DNA from: Tieghemostelium lacteum
Lineage: Eukaryota > Evosea > Eumycetozoa > Dictyosteliales > Raperosteliaceae
Direction of reading: 5' to 3'
Assembly (NCBI GenBank): GCA_001606155.1
Contig: LODT01000035.1
Coordinates: forward strand, 548,658 to 612,657
Length of the DNA stretch: 64,000 bases
The position numbers were made by a program, and so were the translations under genes. Numbering within the stretch: the first letter of the stretch is position 1; every line of letters starts with the position of its first letter. Positions 1 through 8,403 of this stretch are shown one piece after another. The notes below the pieces were generated by a model, which had not been told where the DNA came from, did not search any database, and saw nothing but the letters and a program-made list of their open reading frames with translations.

Positions 1-529
1 GCAGTCAATGGTAATTGCTAGAATGAAATTTTAATTTTTTATCCCTATAATGTCTCTACCTATCCAACAACTAATTATATTCCAATCTAATAGATTTTTA
101 AAATGGAGTATTATTCTCTCTCTCTGTTGTATATCAAATAAAAAAAAAAAAAATATTGAAAATTTCTGTATGATTTTATTGGGTTGTTGATGATGTATAT
201 TGTTTTATCTTTAACTTTTTTGAATAACTAATAAATTTTGTTATAACAAAGATTGCTAGAGGGAGGGATACAACACACACAATTTATGTAAAAACACACT
301 AACTCAAAAAAAAATTTTATTATCAACAATAAAAAATAGAATACACCAACAAGGGTTTATATTAAAATAATATAAAAATGTTAGACTTCTTTTTGTCATT
401 CCTAAAATGTGTAAAATAGAATTTCAAATTTTTTTTTTTTCTAAAATTGGTTCACAACGAACATCACAAAATATTTTGAAAATGTCTAACTTATGTTAAG
501 GTTAAGAGTTGACTCTACTATTTTTTTTT
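1..529. other. A/T-rich intergenic DNA, no gene seen
   Basis: The stretch has long A and T runs. The only open frame of note is 45 codons (50-187, plus strand) with no recognisable motif and skewed composition. I see no tRNA or other RNA gene. Its right end is the 3' flank of the leftward gene ending at 530. Confidence 0.5.
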
Positions 530-1063
530 TTATTCTACATCTTCTATATCAAAAGATAATTTACTTGCTGTAGTGGGTTTTTTTTTAGATTTCAATTGAT
601 CTTTGGGAGATTGTTGAAATGATTTTTTAATGTCATGAGTGGTTTTTTGTAGAGATTTAGAACTCACTCTTTTTATAGATGCAGATGGTGTGGAAGATGA
701 GGTTGTTACATTATTATGAGGATTTTTAAATAGAATTTTTCTTTCAATGCCTTTAGCTTGCGCTTCTTGTTCCAAAATCAAATCCTCATGAATTCTCTTT
801 TCCTTCTCTTTATTAAATTCCTCCTGTACCTGTTGTTCCTTCTCTTTTTCTTTCAATAAGAGGTCATTTTCCTCTTTTAAAGCTCTTTCAACAGCATCTT
901 TGTGCAATTGATCCTCTTGATCATCTTGATCATCTTTTTCAAGATACTCTTGTTTGAATTTATCATCAATCTTTACTTCATGTTGTTTGAGTGTTTGTAA
1001 AAACTTTGGTACTACTTTTTGAAACTCTAATGATGATCCACCTAAACCTTTTCTCTTTGACAT
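530..1063 (-). CDS. DUF4604 (KIAA1143-like) nuclear protein
   Basis: A single-exon gene of 177 residues. The start MSKRKGLGG, the stretch ending in PKFLQTLKQ, and the extreme C-terminus KLSFDIEDVE match the layout of the human KIAA1143/DUF4604 family, whose members begin MSKRN and end LLSFDNEDE. The middle (residues about 45-105) is a strongly charged E/K/D coiled-coil-like helix. The part after residue 110 is Ser/Thr/Lys-rich and probably disordered. The function of the family is not established; the basic/acidic composition is consistent with a nuclear protein. The next gene upstream on the same strand starts about 1.3 kb away, so this is a separate transcription unit. Identification rests on terminal motifs recalled from the family, not on a search. 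Confidence 0.7.
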   Translation of the reverse strand: MSKRKGLGGSSLEFQKVVPKFLQTLKQHEVKIDDKFKQEYLEKDDQDDQEDQLHKDAVERALKEENDLLLKEKEKEQQVQEEFNKEKEKRIHEDLILEQEAQAKGIERKILFKNPHNNVTTSSSTPSASIKRVSSKSLQKTTHDIKKSFQQSPKDQLKSKKKPTTASKLSFDIEDVE

Positions 1064-1257
1064 TTAGTCAACTACACTTTCATTGAAAAAAACTGTTAAG
1101 AAAATTAAAATTACAAAAAAATTTACTTGAATCACAATTCTACAATGGAATTTAAAATTAAAGTAAAGTGTTATTTGAATCTTATTTTATTATTAGAAAC
1201 TAACAAAATTAAAAATAAAAAAAAATGAAACGTTTATTTTTAAGAAATTCCATTCAT

Positions 1258-2381
1258 TTAATAGATTCTTGATGAATATCCAAAAACACTTTTTAATCTC
1301 TCCAAGATATTTCTTCTCCAACCCTCTTCAGTCTTTTCAAATTCGTCAACTGGAATACCAGTTTGAACTATTTCAATTTTTGTAGCTGGTTTTGATTCGA
1401 CTTTAAAGGTAATGGTTACCTCCGATTCAACATTTTGAGGCCATGAATTTAATCTCCATTTTTGAACCAATTTTGAACCTGGTACTAATTGAACATTGGT
1501 TCCTCTAATCATACCGCCATACAATGAGAATTTACCACCTTCCTTATTTTCAAATTCAACCTTATCTTGAGTGTATGCAGCAATTTTGGCTGGATTTGTA
1601 AATACATCGTAACTATCTAATGGACTAGCTTGAAATTCTTCAATAATTGTAAGTGTTTTGGTTTTTGATACTACTTTTGGAGTTGTTGTGGTTGAGGTTG
1701 GTGTAGATGTAGTAGTAGTAGTAGTTGGTGTTACAGGTTGTGGTGGTGTAGAAGTAGTGGTATCAGAAGAGGTAGTTGGAGAGTTGGTTGCTGGTTTTAA
1801 GGTAAATTCTTTTTTCAATCTTTGAACAAATTCAATAGCTTTTTTCTGAACAAATTCAATAGATTGTGATCTTGGTGAACTACTGAGTTTGTTGATAAAT
1901 GATTTGTTGTCATCATCTTCTTTAGTAGTGACACTGTATGTAACTTTTGGTTTCTCTTCTCCATTTTCATCGGAAATATATGGAATTGAGAATTCACCTT
2001 GAACTTTAATTTTATTATCACCTTTGGTCTCTGCAATCCAATTTGCTTTGACATTGATTTCGTAGAGGAAGATTGTCTTTCCTTTTCTGTTATTTACATT
2101 ACATTCACCTTCAACAGTAGGAACTGATGTGATTTTAAATGTAAATTCATCTGTATCCAATACTGTTTGTGTTAAAAGTTCTGTAATCACTGTTTTACTC
2201 CATGCTATAGCAATTTAAAAAACATTAGTATTAGTATCTCTCTCTTAATAATATATAACTACTAAAGATATGAATACCAACGAAGTCTATCAGATTGAAC
2301 CCAATGCCAATTGTTGACATTTTTTCCATCTGCTCTGTTTTCTACAATCCAACGTGGGTCAGCTTCGTATGCATTTGCCAT
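1258..2381 (-). CDS. ahsa: Aha1-type activator of Hsp90 ATPase (two exons)
   Basis: This is the co-chaperone that binds the Hsp90 middle domain and stimulates its ATPase in the cytosol. Exon 1 (2282-2381) begins MANAYEADPRWIVENRADG and includes NVNNWHW, the Aha1 N-terminal signature. Exon 2 (1258-2204) continues in frame as LPWSKTVITELL. I place the intron at 2205-2281 because only that donor/acceptor pair restores the conserved LPWS. Residues about 5-165 are the Aha1 N domain. A Thr/Pro/Ser linker follows (about 170-210). The last 130 residues are the AHSA1/START-like domain, starting near LTIIEEFQASPLDSYDVFT and including the conserved GGKFSLYGG. Length (348 residues) is normal for the family. 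Confidence 0.9.
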
Positions 2382-2680
2382 TTTTCTTTAAAGAAATTGT
2401 TAAAACTAGACTTGTAATTACAGAATGAAAAAAAATATAAAGGAAAAAAAAAAAACTTACTTATAATATTTTCATTGGAAATTCATTTAAATTTCGTTAA
2501 AATATTAAAATTTTGAATCATTTTATCATTTGATCATCAATTTGAACACTTACATTAATAATTTTTTACAATATAAATATTTAATTAAGATGAGTATTAC
2601 CTAAAATGGAGATTAAAGATTTTAAAAAATAAAACTTTATAAAAAAAAAAAGAAAGAATTTTATAGAATTTGAATTTAAA

Positions 2681-3138
2681 ATGTGGATACCTATAATTAT
2701 TCCGATAGGTGTTACAGGGAAGAATAAGTTGATGGACAATGAAGTTAGAGTAGTAAGTATTGTATAAGATTAAAAAATAATAAAAATCTAATTTAAAAAT
2801 AGTGTGTAAATTGTCATAATAGTGGAGTACAATTATTACAGAACAATTCATATTTTGAATTATTTTTAGTACCTTTATTTAAAGTTAAAAGTGGAACACC
2901 ATTTGTACATTGTCCAACATGTGGATGTACAGTACCCTATAATAACGAATTACCAGAGAAACCAAAGAAAAAAAAGAAGAAATGGTTTGGAAGAAAGAGT
3001 AAACATCCAGAAGAGACTGAAGCATCTAAAGAAGTATACTATGACCATTTCCCTCAAGATGCTAAATTCCAAGAATACCAAAACAATCCGCAGGTCTATG
3101 GTACTAATGACCAAGATAATTTAAATATATCAAAATAA
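2681..3138 (+). CDS. Small CPTCGC-motif protein (two exons), unknown
   Basis: Two exons are proposed. Exon 1 starts at the ATG at 2681 and reads MWIPIIIPIGVTGKNKLMDNE, then VRVV, up to a donor at about 2755. Exon 2 starts after the TTTTTAG at about 2869 and reads PLFKVKSGTPFVHCPTCGC, then a basic KPKKKKKKWFGRKSK stretch and an acidic/aromatic tail ending LNISK. The phase works only if the donor is GTATTG rather than the GTAAGT three bases earlier, so the junction is tentative. The single CPTCGC motif could be half a zinc ribbon or a lipid-modified Cys cluster. I do not recognise the family. The ATG at 2681 has no upstream in-frame coding support, so a further 5' exon is possible. Confidence 0.55.
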
Positions 3139-3191
3139 TAAACCATTTTAAAATTATTTATATGTACATTTACATTCATTGTGTATATTAT

Positions 3192-4403
3192 TTATTTAAC
3201 ATTGAAATAGGAGCCATCCATTATATCCAAACTATTTACAGTGTCATTATGTAAAATTTGAATACCTTTATAATAAATATTCTTTAAGTAACCAATTCCA
3301 AAACATTTTAGTTGTTGTAAAATTGGGTTGATTCTATCAACTTTAATAGCTGATATTCTTCCATTATCATTGATTTTAATAGTTATTTCTGTATTTAAGA
3401 TGGGTGGTTCAGGAATGAGTTCTTGTTGGGGTTTTTGATGTGGAGTTGCATCTTTGGAATCGGAAACTACTCGGTCTTGTAGTTCTTGAACTATTTGTTT
3501 TTGTATTGTTGGGTTTGGAATTGGTGGTGTTGAACCTCTATTTACATTGCTATTAGATTGAAGATAATTCAGTTCCCATATAATAGTACTTCCAAATACT
3601 TGGAAATAGTGTAAATAGATACGCATTGTATTTTGGTATCTAGTTCTTCTAGATTCCAATGACTCGAACTCTAAATTTGGATTTGTGTGTAGTGTGTACC
3701 CAATGAGAGAAGATAACTCTTGATATCGTTTTGTATCCAGAATATGTTGATGCCATATCTCATCAATCAATGGAGGTGGCGTTAGTTTATTCCCATCTAT
3801 GTCTTTTGTCAGAACTTTCAATGTCAGAAATCTATTATACTCTTTAATTAACTGAATACCAAATTGACCTTTATATATAGATGATGAACTCTTTCGCAGA
3901 AGTGTATCGAGAATTGGAGTATAATTGAAATTAGTCAACAATTTCATTTCAATCATTCCACATGAGTCGTCTTGGTTCAAAATTATCTTCTTTGAGGCAG
4001 CAGCTTTGGTCACTATTGCAAAAGTATCTCTAAAATCGTCCAAAGTGTGATTTTGAATTTTAATTTGGTGTTCTAGTAATTTAATTTTTTTCATTGCCTC
4101 TGATGAAATACGGTGACTTGATGTGACAAGTTCACGAGATGTTTGTATTTCATTTTTCAAAGTCAATATAGTTTTGTCTTTTTCCTCTTCTGACATTATT
4201 ATATTTTCAATAGGTGAACTTATAGGCGGAGATGTATCAGAGTCTGATTCATCCAATAACATTTTCTTTCTAGCTGGTTCCTCTACAGCCTGTTGATGCT
4301 GAGCATCTAAAATTATAATTTTTGAATCTTCAAATGATCTTTTATTATTCTTGTAGTTTCTAATTTCCATTTCATTCTGGTATAGGAATGTGGGGTTTTC
4401 CAT
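3192..4403 (-). CDS. Coiled-coil protein with GRDP-like motif and ubiquitin-like C-terminus
   Basis: A single-exon gene of 403 residues. Residues about 70-120 form a coiled coil, preceded by a short acidic, serine-rich stretch. The central part carries PPLIDEIWHQHILDTKRY, which resembles the DEIWHxHxLxTxxY motif of DUF1399 (glycine-rich domain proteins, GRDP). The last 70 residues (from ITIKINDNGRISAIKV to LDIMDGSYFNVK) have the layout of a ubiquitin/SUMO-like Rad60-SLD fold: a beta hairpin, a helix-like segment, then a YYKG..L..DTVNSLDIMDG stretch comparable to FDGxxLxxxDTPxxLxMEDGD. There is no terminal diglycine, so it would act as a built-in domain rather than a conjugated modifier. It is divergent from the rightward gene at 4610, with about 200 bp between them. 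The exact role is unknown. Confidence 0.75.
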   Translation of the reverse strand: MENPTFLYQNEMEIRNYKNNKRSFEDSKIIILDAQHQQAVEEPARKKMLLDESDSDTSPPISSPIENIIMSEEEKDKTILTLKNEIQTSRELVTSSHRISSEAMKKIKLLEHQIKIQNHTLDDFRDTFAIVTKAAASKKIILNQDDSCGMIEMKLLTNFNYTPILDTLLRKSSSSIYKGQFGIQLIKEYNRFLTLKVLTKDIDGNKLTPPPLIDEIWHQHILDTKRYQELSSLIGYTLHTNPNLEFESLESRRTRYQNTMRIYLHYFQVFGSTIIWELNYLQSNSNVNRGSTPPIPNPTIQKQIVQELQDRVVSDSKDATPHQKPQQELIPEPPILNTEITIKINDNGRISAIKVDRINPILQQLKCFGIGYLKNIYYKGIQILHNDTVNSLDIMDGSYFNVK

Positions 4404-4609
4404 ATTATTTGTTTTTCAAATATTATATAACTCGTTGTATACAATAAGTATTTTTACTCTAAATCTAAGTTTACTACAAAACTAGAGTTTTTTTTTTTTA
4501 ATTTAATTAGTTTTCATTATTTTTCTATAACAGTTAGAGATTACTGCAAAAAATTGTGAAAACTGCATATTTTTAAGTTTTTTAAAATTGGGTATAACGA
4601 CACAAACGA

Positions 4610-5902
4610 ATGTTTCGTCAAGTGAATAAGTTAGCAACTTTGAATAGATTGCCAACATGTTCTCAAAATTTATATTTTTATAGAAACTATTCTACAGGTT
4701 GTGGAAAAGTGTCAGGTATTTTTAACTTTGAAGAAAAATCAGTTAGTCCTTCATCCACTCTACCCGATCTTAATATCAATAACATCAACATCAACAACAG
4801 TAACAGCCTCAATAACACAATCAATGATAATAAAAAAAATATATTGTCTTTATCAAAAGATGATCTGATAAAAGAATGTCAAGAACTACATATGACCCCA
4901 TTTAATGCAAATCAGATATGGAATTGGGTTTACAATAAGAATAAGATGAGTATTGACTCTTTTAGTAATATCTCATTGGAAAAACGAAATGCACTCAAAG
5001 AGAAATTTTATATTGATTTTGGAACTATTAGTAAAGACAGTCTTTCAGTGGACGGAACTAGAAAGTTTCTTTTGGAATTTAAAGGTGGTGATAAGGTAGA
5101 ATGTGTATTTATTCCAGAGGCTAATAGAGGAACCTTGTGTGTAAGTTCACAAGTTGGATGCACATTTTCATGTTCATTCTGTCACACTGGTACACAAAAA
5201 CTAGTTAGAAATCTGACATCGGATGAAATTGTTGCACAAGTGCTGGCAACTAGAATGATACTTGGTGATACTCAACCTAATAAAAAGAGATTGTTGACGC
5301 ATATTGTGTTTATGGGTCAAGGTGAACCATTGTACAATTATAGAAATGTTAGTAAAGCCATTCAAAAACTAACGGATGGAAATGGAATAAGTTTAGGAAA
5401 ATCAAAAATTACATTGTCAACTAGTGGTGTGGTACCTTTGATTGACAAACTATCAAAAGACCATCCAGGTGTTGGACTTGCAATTTCATTACACGCTTCA
5501 AATGACAAGACTCGTGATGAACTAGTACCTTGTAATAAACAATGGAATATAGAAGAATTGATGAATAGTTGCATTCAATATTCAAAAACCAATAGAGATC
5601 GAATTACAATTGAATATGTAATGTTAAAAGATGTAAATGATTCCATAGAAGATGCTTACAAATTAGCACAATTAATTAAACCATTCCCATCATTTGTCAA
5701 TCTAATACCCTTTAATCAATGGCCTGGAACCAAATATGTTTGTTCAAGTAATAACGCAATTCATAGATTTTCAGATGTATTACAAAAACAAGGTATCAAA
5801 GTAACTATTCGTCAACCTAGGGGAAGAGATATTCTAGCTGCATGTGGAACTCTTAAAAGTGATTCAGTAAAGAAACCAAAAACCGTACCACCTCCACTGT
5901 AA
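4610..5902 (+). CDS. RlmN/Cfr-family radical SAM RNA methyltransferase
   Basis: A 430-residue radical-SAM enzyme of the RlmN/Cfr family, which methylates C2 (RlmN) or C8 (Cfr) of an adenine in rRNA, and tRNA in the bacterial RlmN case. The 4Fe-4S cluster motif CxxxCxxC is at Cys184, Cys188 and Cys191 (CTFSCSFC). Cys412 in DILAACGTL sits where the methyl-carrying Cys lies, and Cys177 is a candidate resolving Cys. GQGEPLYNY and LSTSGVVPLI are the usual SAM-contact motifs. The first 100 residues are an extension: a basic, Arg-containing start (MFRQVNKLATLNR), then an Asn/Ser-rich linker. This suggests mitochondrial import and action on mitochondrial rRNA; that is inference. RlmN versus Cfr specificity cannot be told by eye, though the whole sequence looks RlmN-like. 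Confidence 0.9.
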   Translation: MFRQVNKLATLNRLPTCSQNLYFYRNYSTGCGKVSGIFNFEEKSVSPSSTLPDLNINNININNSNSLNNTINDNKKNILSLSKDDLIKECQELHMTPFNANQIWNWVYNKNKMSIDSFSNISLEKRNALKEKFYIDFGTISKDSLSVDGTRKFLLEFKGGDKVECVFIPEANRGTLCVSSQVGCTFSCSFCHTGTQKLVRNLTSDEIVAQVLATRMILGDTQPNKKRLLTHIVFMGQGEPLYNYRNVSKAIQKLTDGNGISLGKSKITLSTSGVVPLIDKLSKDHPGVGLAISLHASNDKTRDELVPCNKQWNIEELMNSCIQYSKTNRDRITIEYVMLKDVNDSIEDAYKLAQLIKPFPSFVNLIPFNQWPGTKYVCSSNNAIHRFSDVLQKQGIKVTIRQPRGRDILAACGTLKSDSVKKPKTVPPPL

Positions 5903-5976
5903 ATCTCAAATAAATCTAAAATAACTCGTTTATTAAATAAATGAATTAATGTAAGATTAAATGAAGCCAACACTCA

Positions 5977-6039
5977 GGAATTTGCGAAGCAAAATTCCGT
6001 TCAATTCATGACCAATAAAGTTCGGACTTCATCCGCAAA
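5977..6039 (+). repeat. Short dispersed repeat, copy 1 (with hairpin)
   Basis: A block of about 60 bp is shared with 8223-8273. Both copies have TTGYGAAGYAAAATKC, then GTTCAATT, then AGTTCGGACTT, then CCGCAAA. This copy carries about 11 extra bases before the AGTTCGGACTT block. Its left end (5977-5998) is a near-perfect hairpin, GGAATTTGC opposite GCAAAATTCC, with a 3-base loop. It lies just downstream of the radical-SAM gene. Identity and mobility are unknown. Confidence 0.5.
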
Positions 6040-6129
6040 TAAACTAAAGAAATATATTTATTGTAAAATATATATAATTAAAACAAAAATTTTTTATTTG
6101 TTAAAAAATTCATAACTATAATTAATATT

Positions 6130-6770
6130 ATTAATAATATTAAATTATAATTGAAATAATAAATCCAAGTTGCCTAAGTGAAAGAAGAATAAAAAATTTA
6201 TCGAAATCTGTAGTTGGATAACCAGGTTCAAATGAAACAATAACAGTTTGAGTTGAATCTACCTTTTCTCCTTTGTTTGTCATTATGAAATCTATTCTTC
6301 TAGCCAAGGAGTTATGGAAAGACTTCATCATTTTCTTTAACTTTGAGAATCGTAACACCAATCTGTAATTGGTTCAAACTCTTTGTAGTATATTTGGTGG
6401 TCTATGATATACCAGTTTGGGATATTTCTATGTCTGGTTTGTGGAACAACTTTTTCAAGGTGGAGGGCTTGTTCAATAGAAAGTTTGATTTTGAAAGCAT
6501 TATCTTTGGTATTGTTTTTAATAGTATCACTTTCATAACAAGTAGAGAGATAGTTGAGTGTATCAAATGTATACTATGTTTACTTTGGAATTAATAGGGA
6601 ATTGAACTCCTCTTTTCTAAGAATTATATATTCCACCAAGTTTTTCAAACAATAAATTCTTTAAAGTGTGGAAAGAGTTCTTATGTTAGTAAATCTGTTG
6701 AATAACTTCTCCCTTATAAAAATGAAATATTGCAAAGAGGGAGAAGTCATATGTGAATATAAAATGAAAA
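6130..6770 (-). pseudogene. Decayed protein-coding gene, family unknown
   Basis: The minus strand here has clearly protein-like stretches in more than one frame, none long enough for a gene. One stretch (about 6345-6540) contains IEQALHLEKVVPQTRHR and NIPNWYIIDHQIYYKEFEPI. A second (about 6140-6330) contains SLARRIDFIMTNKGEKVD and VIVSFEPGYPTTDF. A third (about 6640-6755) begins at an ATG with MTSPSLQYFIFIREKLF. Composition and codon use look coding, while the plus-strand frame across 6343-6594 reads as an antisense shadow. I count about two or three interruptions. I do not recognise the family. It sits in an otherwise gene-poor stretch of about 1.3 kb together with a dispersed repeat. Confidence 0.5.
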
Positions 6771-6880
6771 TTTGAGAATTAGTCGAAATAAGAAAAGGAC
6801 CAATTAAGTATATTGTATAACCAAAAAAAAAATTATATCAATATATTTCTTTTAGATTCCCTTCAGTGTGAACTCGTACG

Positions 6881-7024
6881 ATGTCATTAATGAATGGGGC
6901 AATTATAGACCCAATCATCTTTCAACCTCAATTCTGCCATAATGTATTTGCTACTGTATCACAATTTGATAATATAGATTTAATAAAACCAGGGAAAATT
7001 TTGAATTTAACTTATGAATTTTAA
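6881..7024 (+). CDS. Possible 47-residue ORF, unknown
   Basis: An ATG-initiated frame of 47 codons begins MSLMNGAIIDPIIFQPQF and ends LNLTYEF. It has mixed composition (Gln, Cys, His, Pro, Asp), unlike the poly-Lys/Phe/Ile frames typical of noncoding DNA here, so it may be a real small exon or a leftover of the decayed gene beside it. There is no family match and no obvious splice partner. It is listed because it is the only plausible coding stretch between 6770 and 7230. Confidence 0.25.
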   Translation: MSLMNGAIIDPIIFQPQFCHNVFATVSQFDNIDLIKPGKILNLTYEF

Positions 7025-7231
7025 AATGTGGAATATTTTTCGAAATCCATAAAATTCTTTTCTTGAAAAGAACAAAAAATATCTTCTTTTTTATAGCAAG
7101 TTTTTAAATAGAAATTTTTTTTTTTTATTATCACAAACAATCGATCAAATTATATATCACAATACCGATAAAAGGAATTTAACATATTATTTATCATTAC
7201 CTTTTTAATTGATATAATTATTTCAGTAAAC

Positions 7232-7990
7232 ATGTCAAATAATAATAATAATTATAATAATAATAATTATAATAATAATAATAATTATTATATGAATAAT
7301 AATTTAGATTCTTTTCCGACTGCACAAGATTTACGTAGAAATTATGTTCCTTCCACTTGGGACCCAGTAAATAGAACTGACACTCCTTATTGGGTTTTGG
7401 ATATAGAATCTCAGGAGGTATATCAATATGTTTCCCTAGCTGGGGGAAAAAATTTAAATCAAATCAGAATCAAAGATAGAAATGGAAACTTTACACAACC
7501 AACTGCAAAAAAAGGAAGATTTATTTTTTTCAAAAATAAGTTTTTGGGTGATAAACATCGTTTACCTGTATTAAATTTCGAAGCTGATACCACCAAGTCT
7601 CCCACCTTTAATCGTCCGCCAATTGGACTTTTAGGAAATCCTGTGCCTTATATTTCTCAACCATTCTTCAAACAAGAGCAGTTATCAGATAGAAATACCC
7701 AACAAGCAACTATCCATCAAAATCTTGATAATAATCTCATAGAAAATCAAGAAATTCCAATTGTCGATCAAGTACAACCACCCTCAATGAACAATGACCA
7801 AAATCTTGATGATAATCTCATAGAAAATCAAGAAATTCCAATTGTCGATCAAGTACAACCACCCTCAATGAACAATGACCAAAATATAATGAATATGGTT
7901 GAAAATTTATTACGTTCATTAAACATTGCGGATTATGATCATGTTAAATTAGCTCTGGAACTCCATAGATTTAGAAGAGATAAACAATAA
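7232..7990 (+). CDS. Asn-rich protein with 27-residue tandem repeat, unknown
   Basis: A 252-residue single-exon gene with a start context of AAACATG. Residues 3-26 are an Asn/Tyr tract. Residues about 28-130 form what looks like a folded region (TDTPYWVLDIESQEVYQYVS, GRFIFFKNKFLGDKHRLPVL). Next comes a 27-residue tandem duplication, NLDNNLIENQEIPIVDQ plus VQPPSMNNDQ, encoded by two almost identical 81-bp units (7721-7801 and 7802-7882) that differ visibly at one codon (N/D). The C-terminus (about 220-252) looks like an amphipathic helix (MVENLLRSLNIADYDHVKLA). The near-identity of the units points to a recent duplication. I do not recognise the family. It is flanked on both sides by copies of the same short dispersed repeat. 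Confidence 0.65.
   Translation: MSNNNNNYNNNNYNNNNNYYMNNNLDSFPTAQDLRRNYVPSTWDPVNRTDTPYWVLDIESQEVYQYVSLAGGKNLNQIRIKDRNGNFTQPTAKKGRFIFFKNKFLGDKHRLPVLNFEADTTKSPTFNRPPIGLLGNPVPYISQPFFKQEQLSDRNTQQATIHQNLDNNLIENQEIPIVDQVQPPSMNNDQNLDDNLIENQEIPIVDQVQPPSMNNDQNIMNMVENLLRSLNIADYDHVKLALELHRFRRDKQ
7721..7882 (+). repeat. 81-bp in-frame tandem duplication
   Basis: Two adjacent 81-bp units, each encoding 27 residues, lie inside the gene at 7232-7990. The visible difference is AAT versus GAT at the fourth codon. The low divergence implies recent origin by slippage or unequal exchange. Confidence 0.85.
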
Positions 7991-8042
7991 ACTCTGGGAA
8001 TCTTATCCTAAATTATAATTAAATAAAATTACAATTATTAGT

Positions 8043-8264
8043 TCACAACATTTCCACACTGTTGATATCTAGCTCCACCCTTCCCTGTCCTTGTCCCTGT
8101 TGAGGTGCAACACCTGGTGGAACCATAGTTTGCCTATTCATCATATCTTGTTGACTTCCACCTCCTATATAATCATACATCATATTAGGATTCTTCATTG
8201 GTGTATTTAATAAATATTCCTCTTGTGAAGTAAAATGCAGTTCAATTAAGTTCGGACTTATCAC
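8043..8264 (-). CDS. Small Met/Gln/Gly-rich protein or 3' exon, unknown
   Basis: The open frame reads up to 73 residues, with a body of SQEEYLLNTPMKNPNMMYDY, then IGGGSQQDMMNRQTMVPPG and a tail ending RVELDINSVEML. The first dozen codons lie inside the second copy of the short dispersed repeat (8223-8273) and the first codon is GTG, so the true start is uncertain. It could be the ATG at 8198 (giving 51 residues), or an upstream exon joined at the AG just before AGGAATATTT, at about 8229. The C-terminal end looks protein-like rather than random. The protein family is not recognised. It ends about 50 bp from the rightward gene's stop at 7990, a convergent arrangement. Confidence 0.4.
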   Translation of the reverse strand: MISPNLIELHFTSQEEYLLNTPMKNPNMMYDYIGGGSQQDMMNRQTMVPPGVAPQQGQGQGRVELDINSVEML

Positions 8265-8273
8265 ACCCGCAAA
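8223..8273 (+). repeat. Short dispersed repeat, copy 2
   Basis: This is homologous to 5982-6039 with the same block order (TTGYGAAGYAAAATKC, GTTCAATT, AGTTCGGACTT, CCGCAAA), with about 11 bases fewer in the middle. It overlaps the 5' end of the small leftward ORF, so it is either an intron/5' leader sequence or has been captured into the reading frame. Confidence 0.5.
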
Positions 8274-8403
8274 AAATATATCATACCTTAAAAAAAAGTA
8301 GTACTTTTAATTTAATTTTTATTTGTGAAGTTATAATAATAATTTGTTTTTGTGTTTTATATATATATAATATATTATTCATTTTTTGGCAAAAATGGTA
8401 TTA

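Noticed and set aside
50-187. 45-codon plus-strand ORF starting MSLPIQQLIIF
   Set aside because: It has A/T-driven composition with a Lys run and no homologue recognised; chance length in this DNA.
2891-3124. 77-codon plus-strand frame (Lys/Arg-rich)
   Set aside because: It is the wrong frame of the exon that reads HCPTCGC; the product is biased and lacks any motif.
5977-6039. Dictyostelid class I small RNA
   Set aside because: There is a hairpin, but the conserved class I 3' motif (CCTTACAGCAA) and the upstream promoter element that I would expect are absent.
6343-6594. 83-codon plus-strand frame with hydrophobic residues
   Set aside because: The minus strand across the same bases has a far more protein-like reading, so this is an antisense shadow of a relic.
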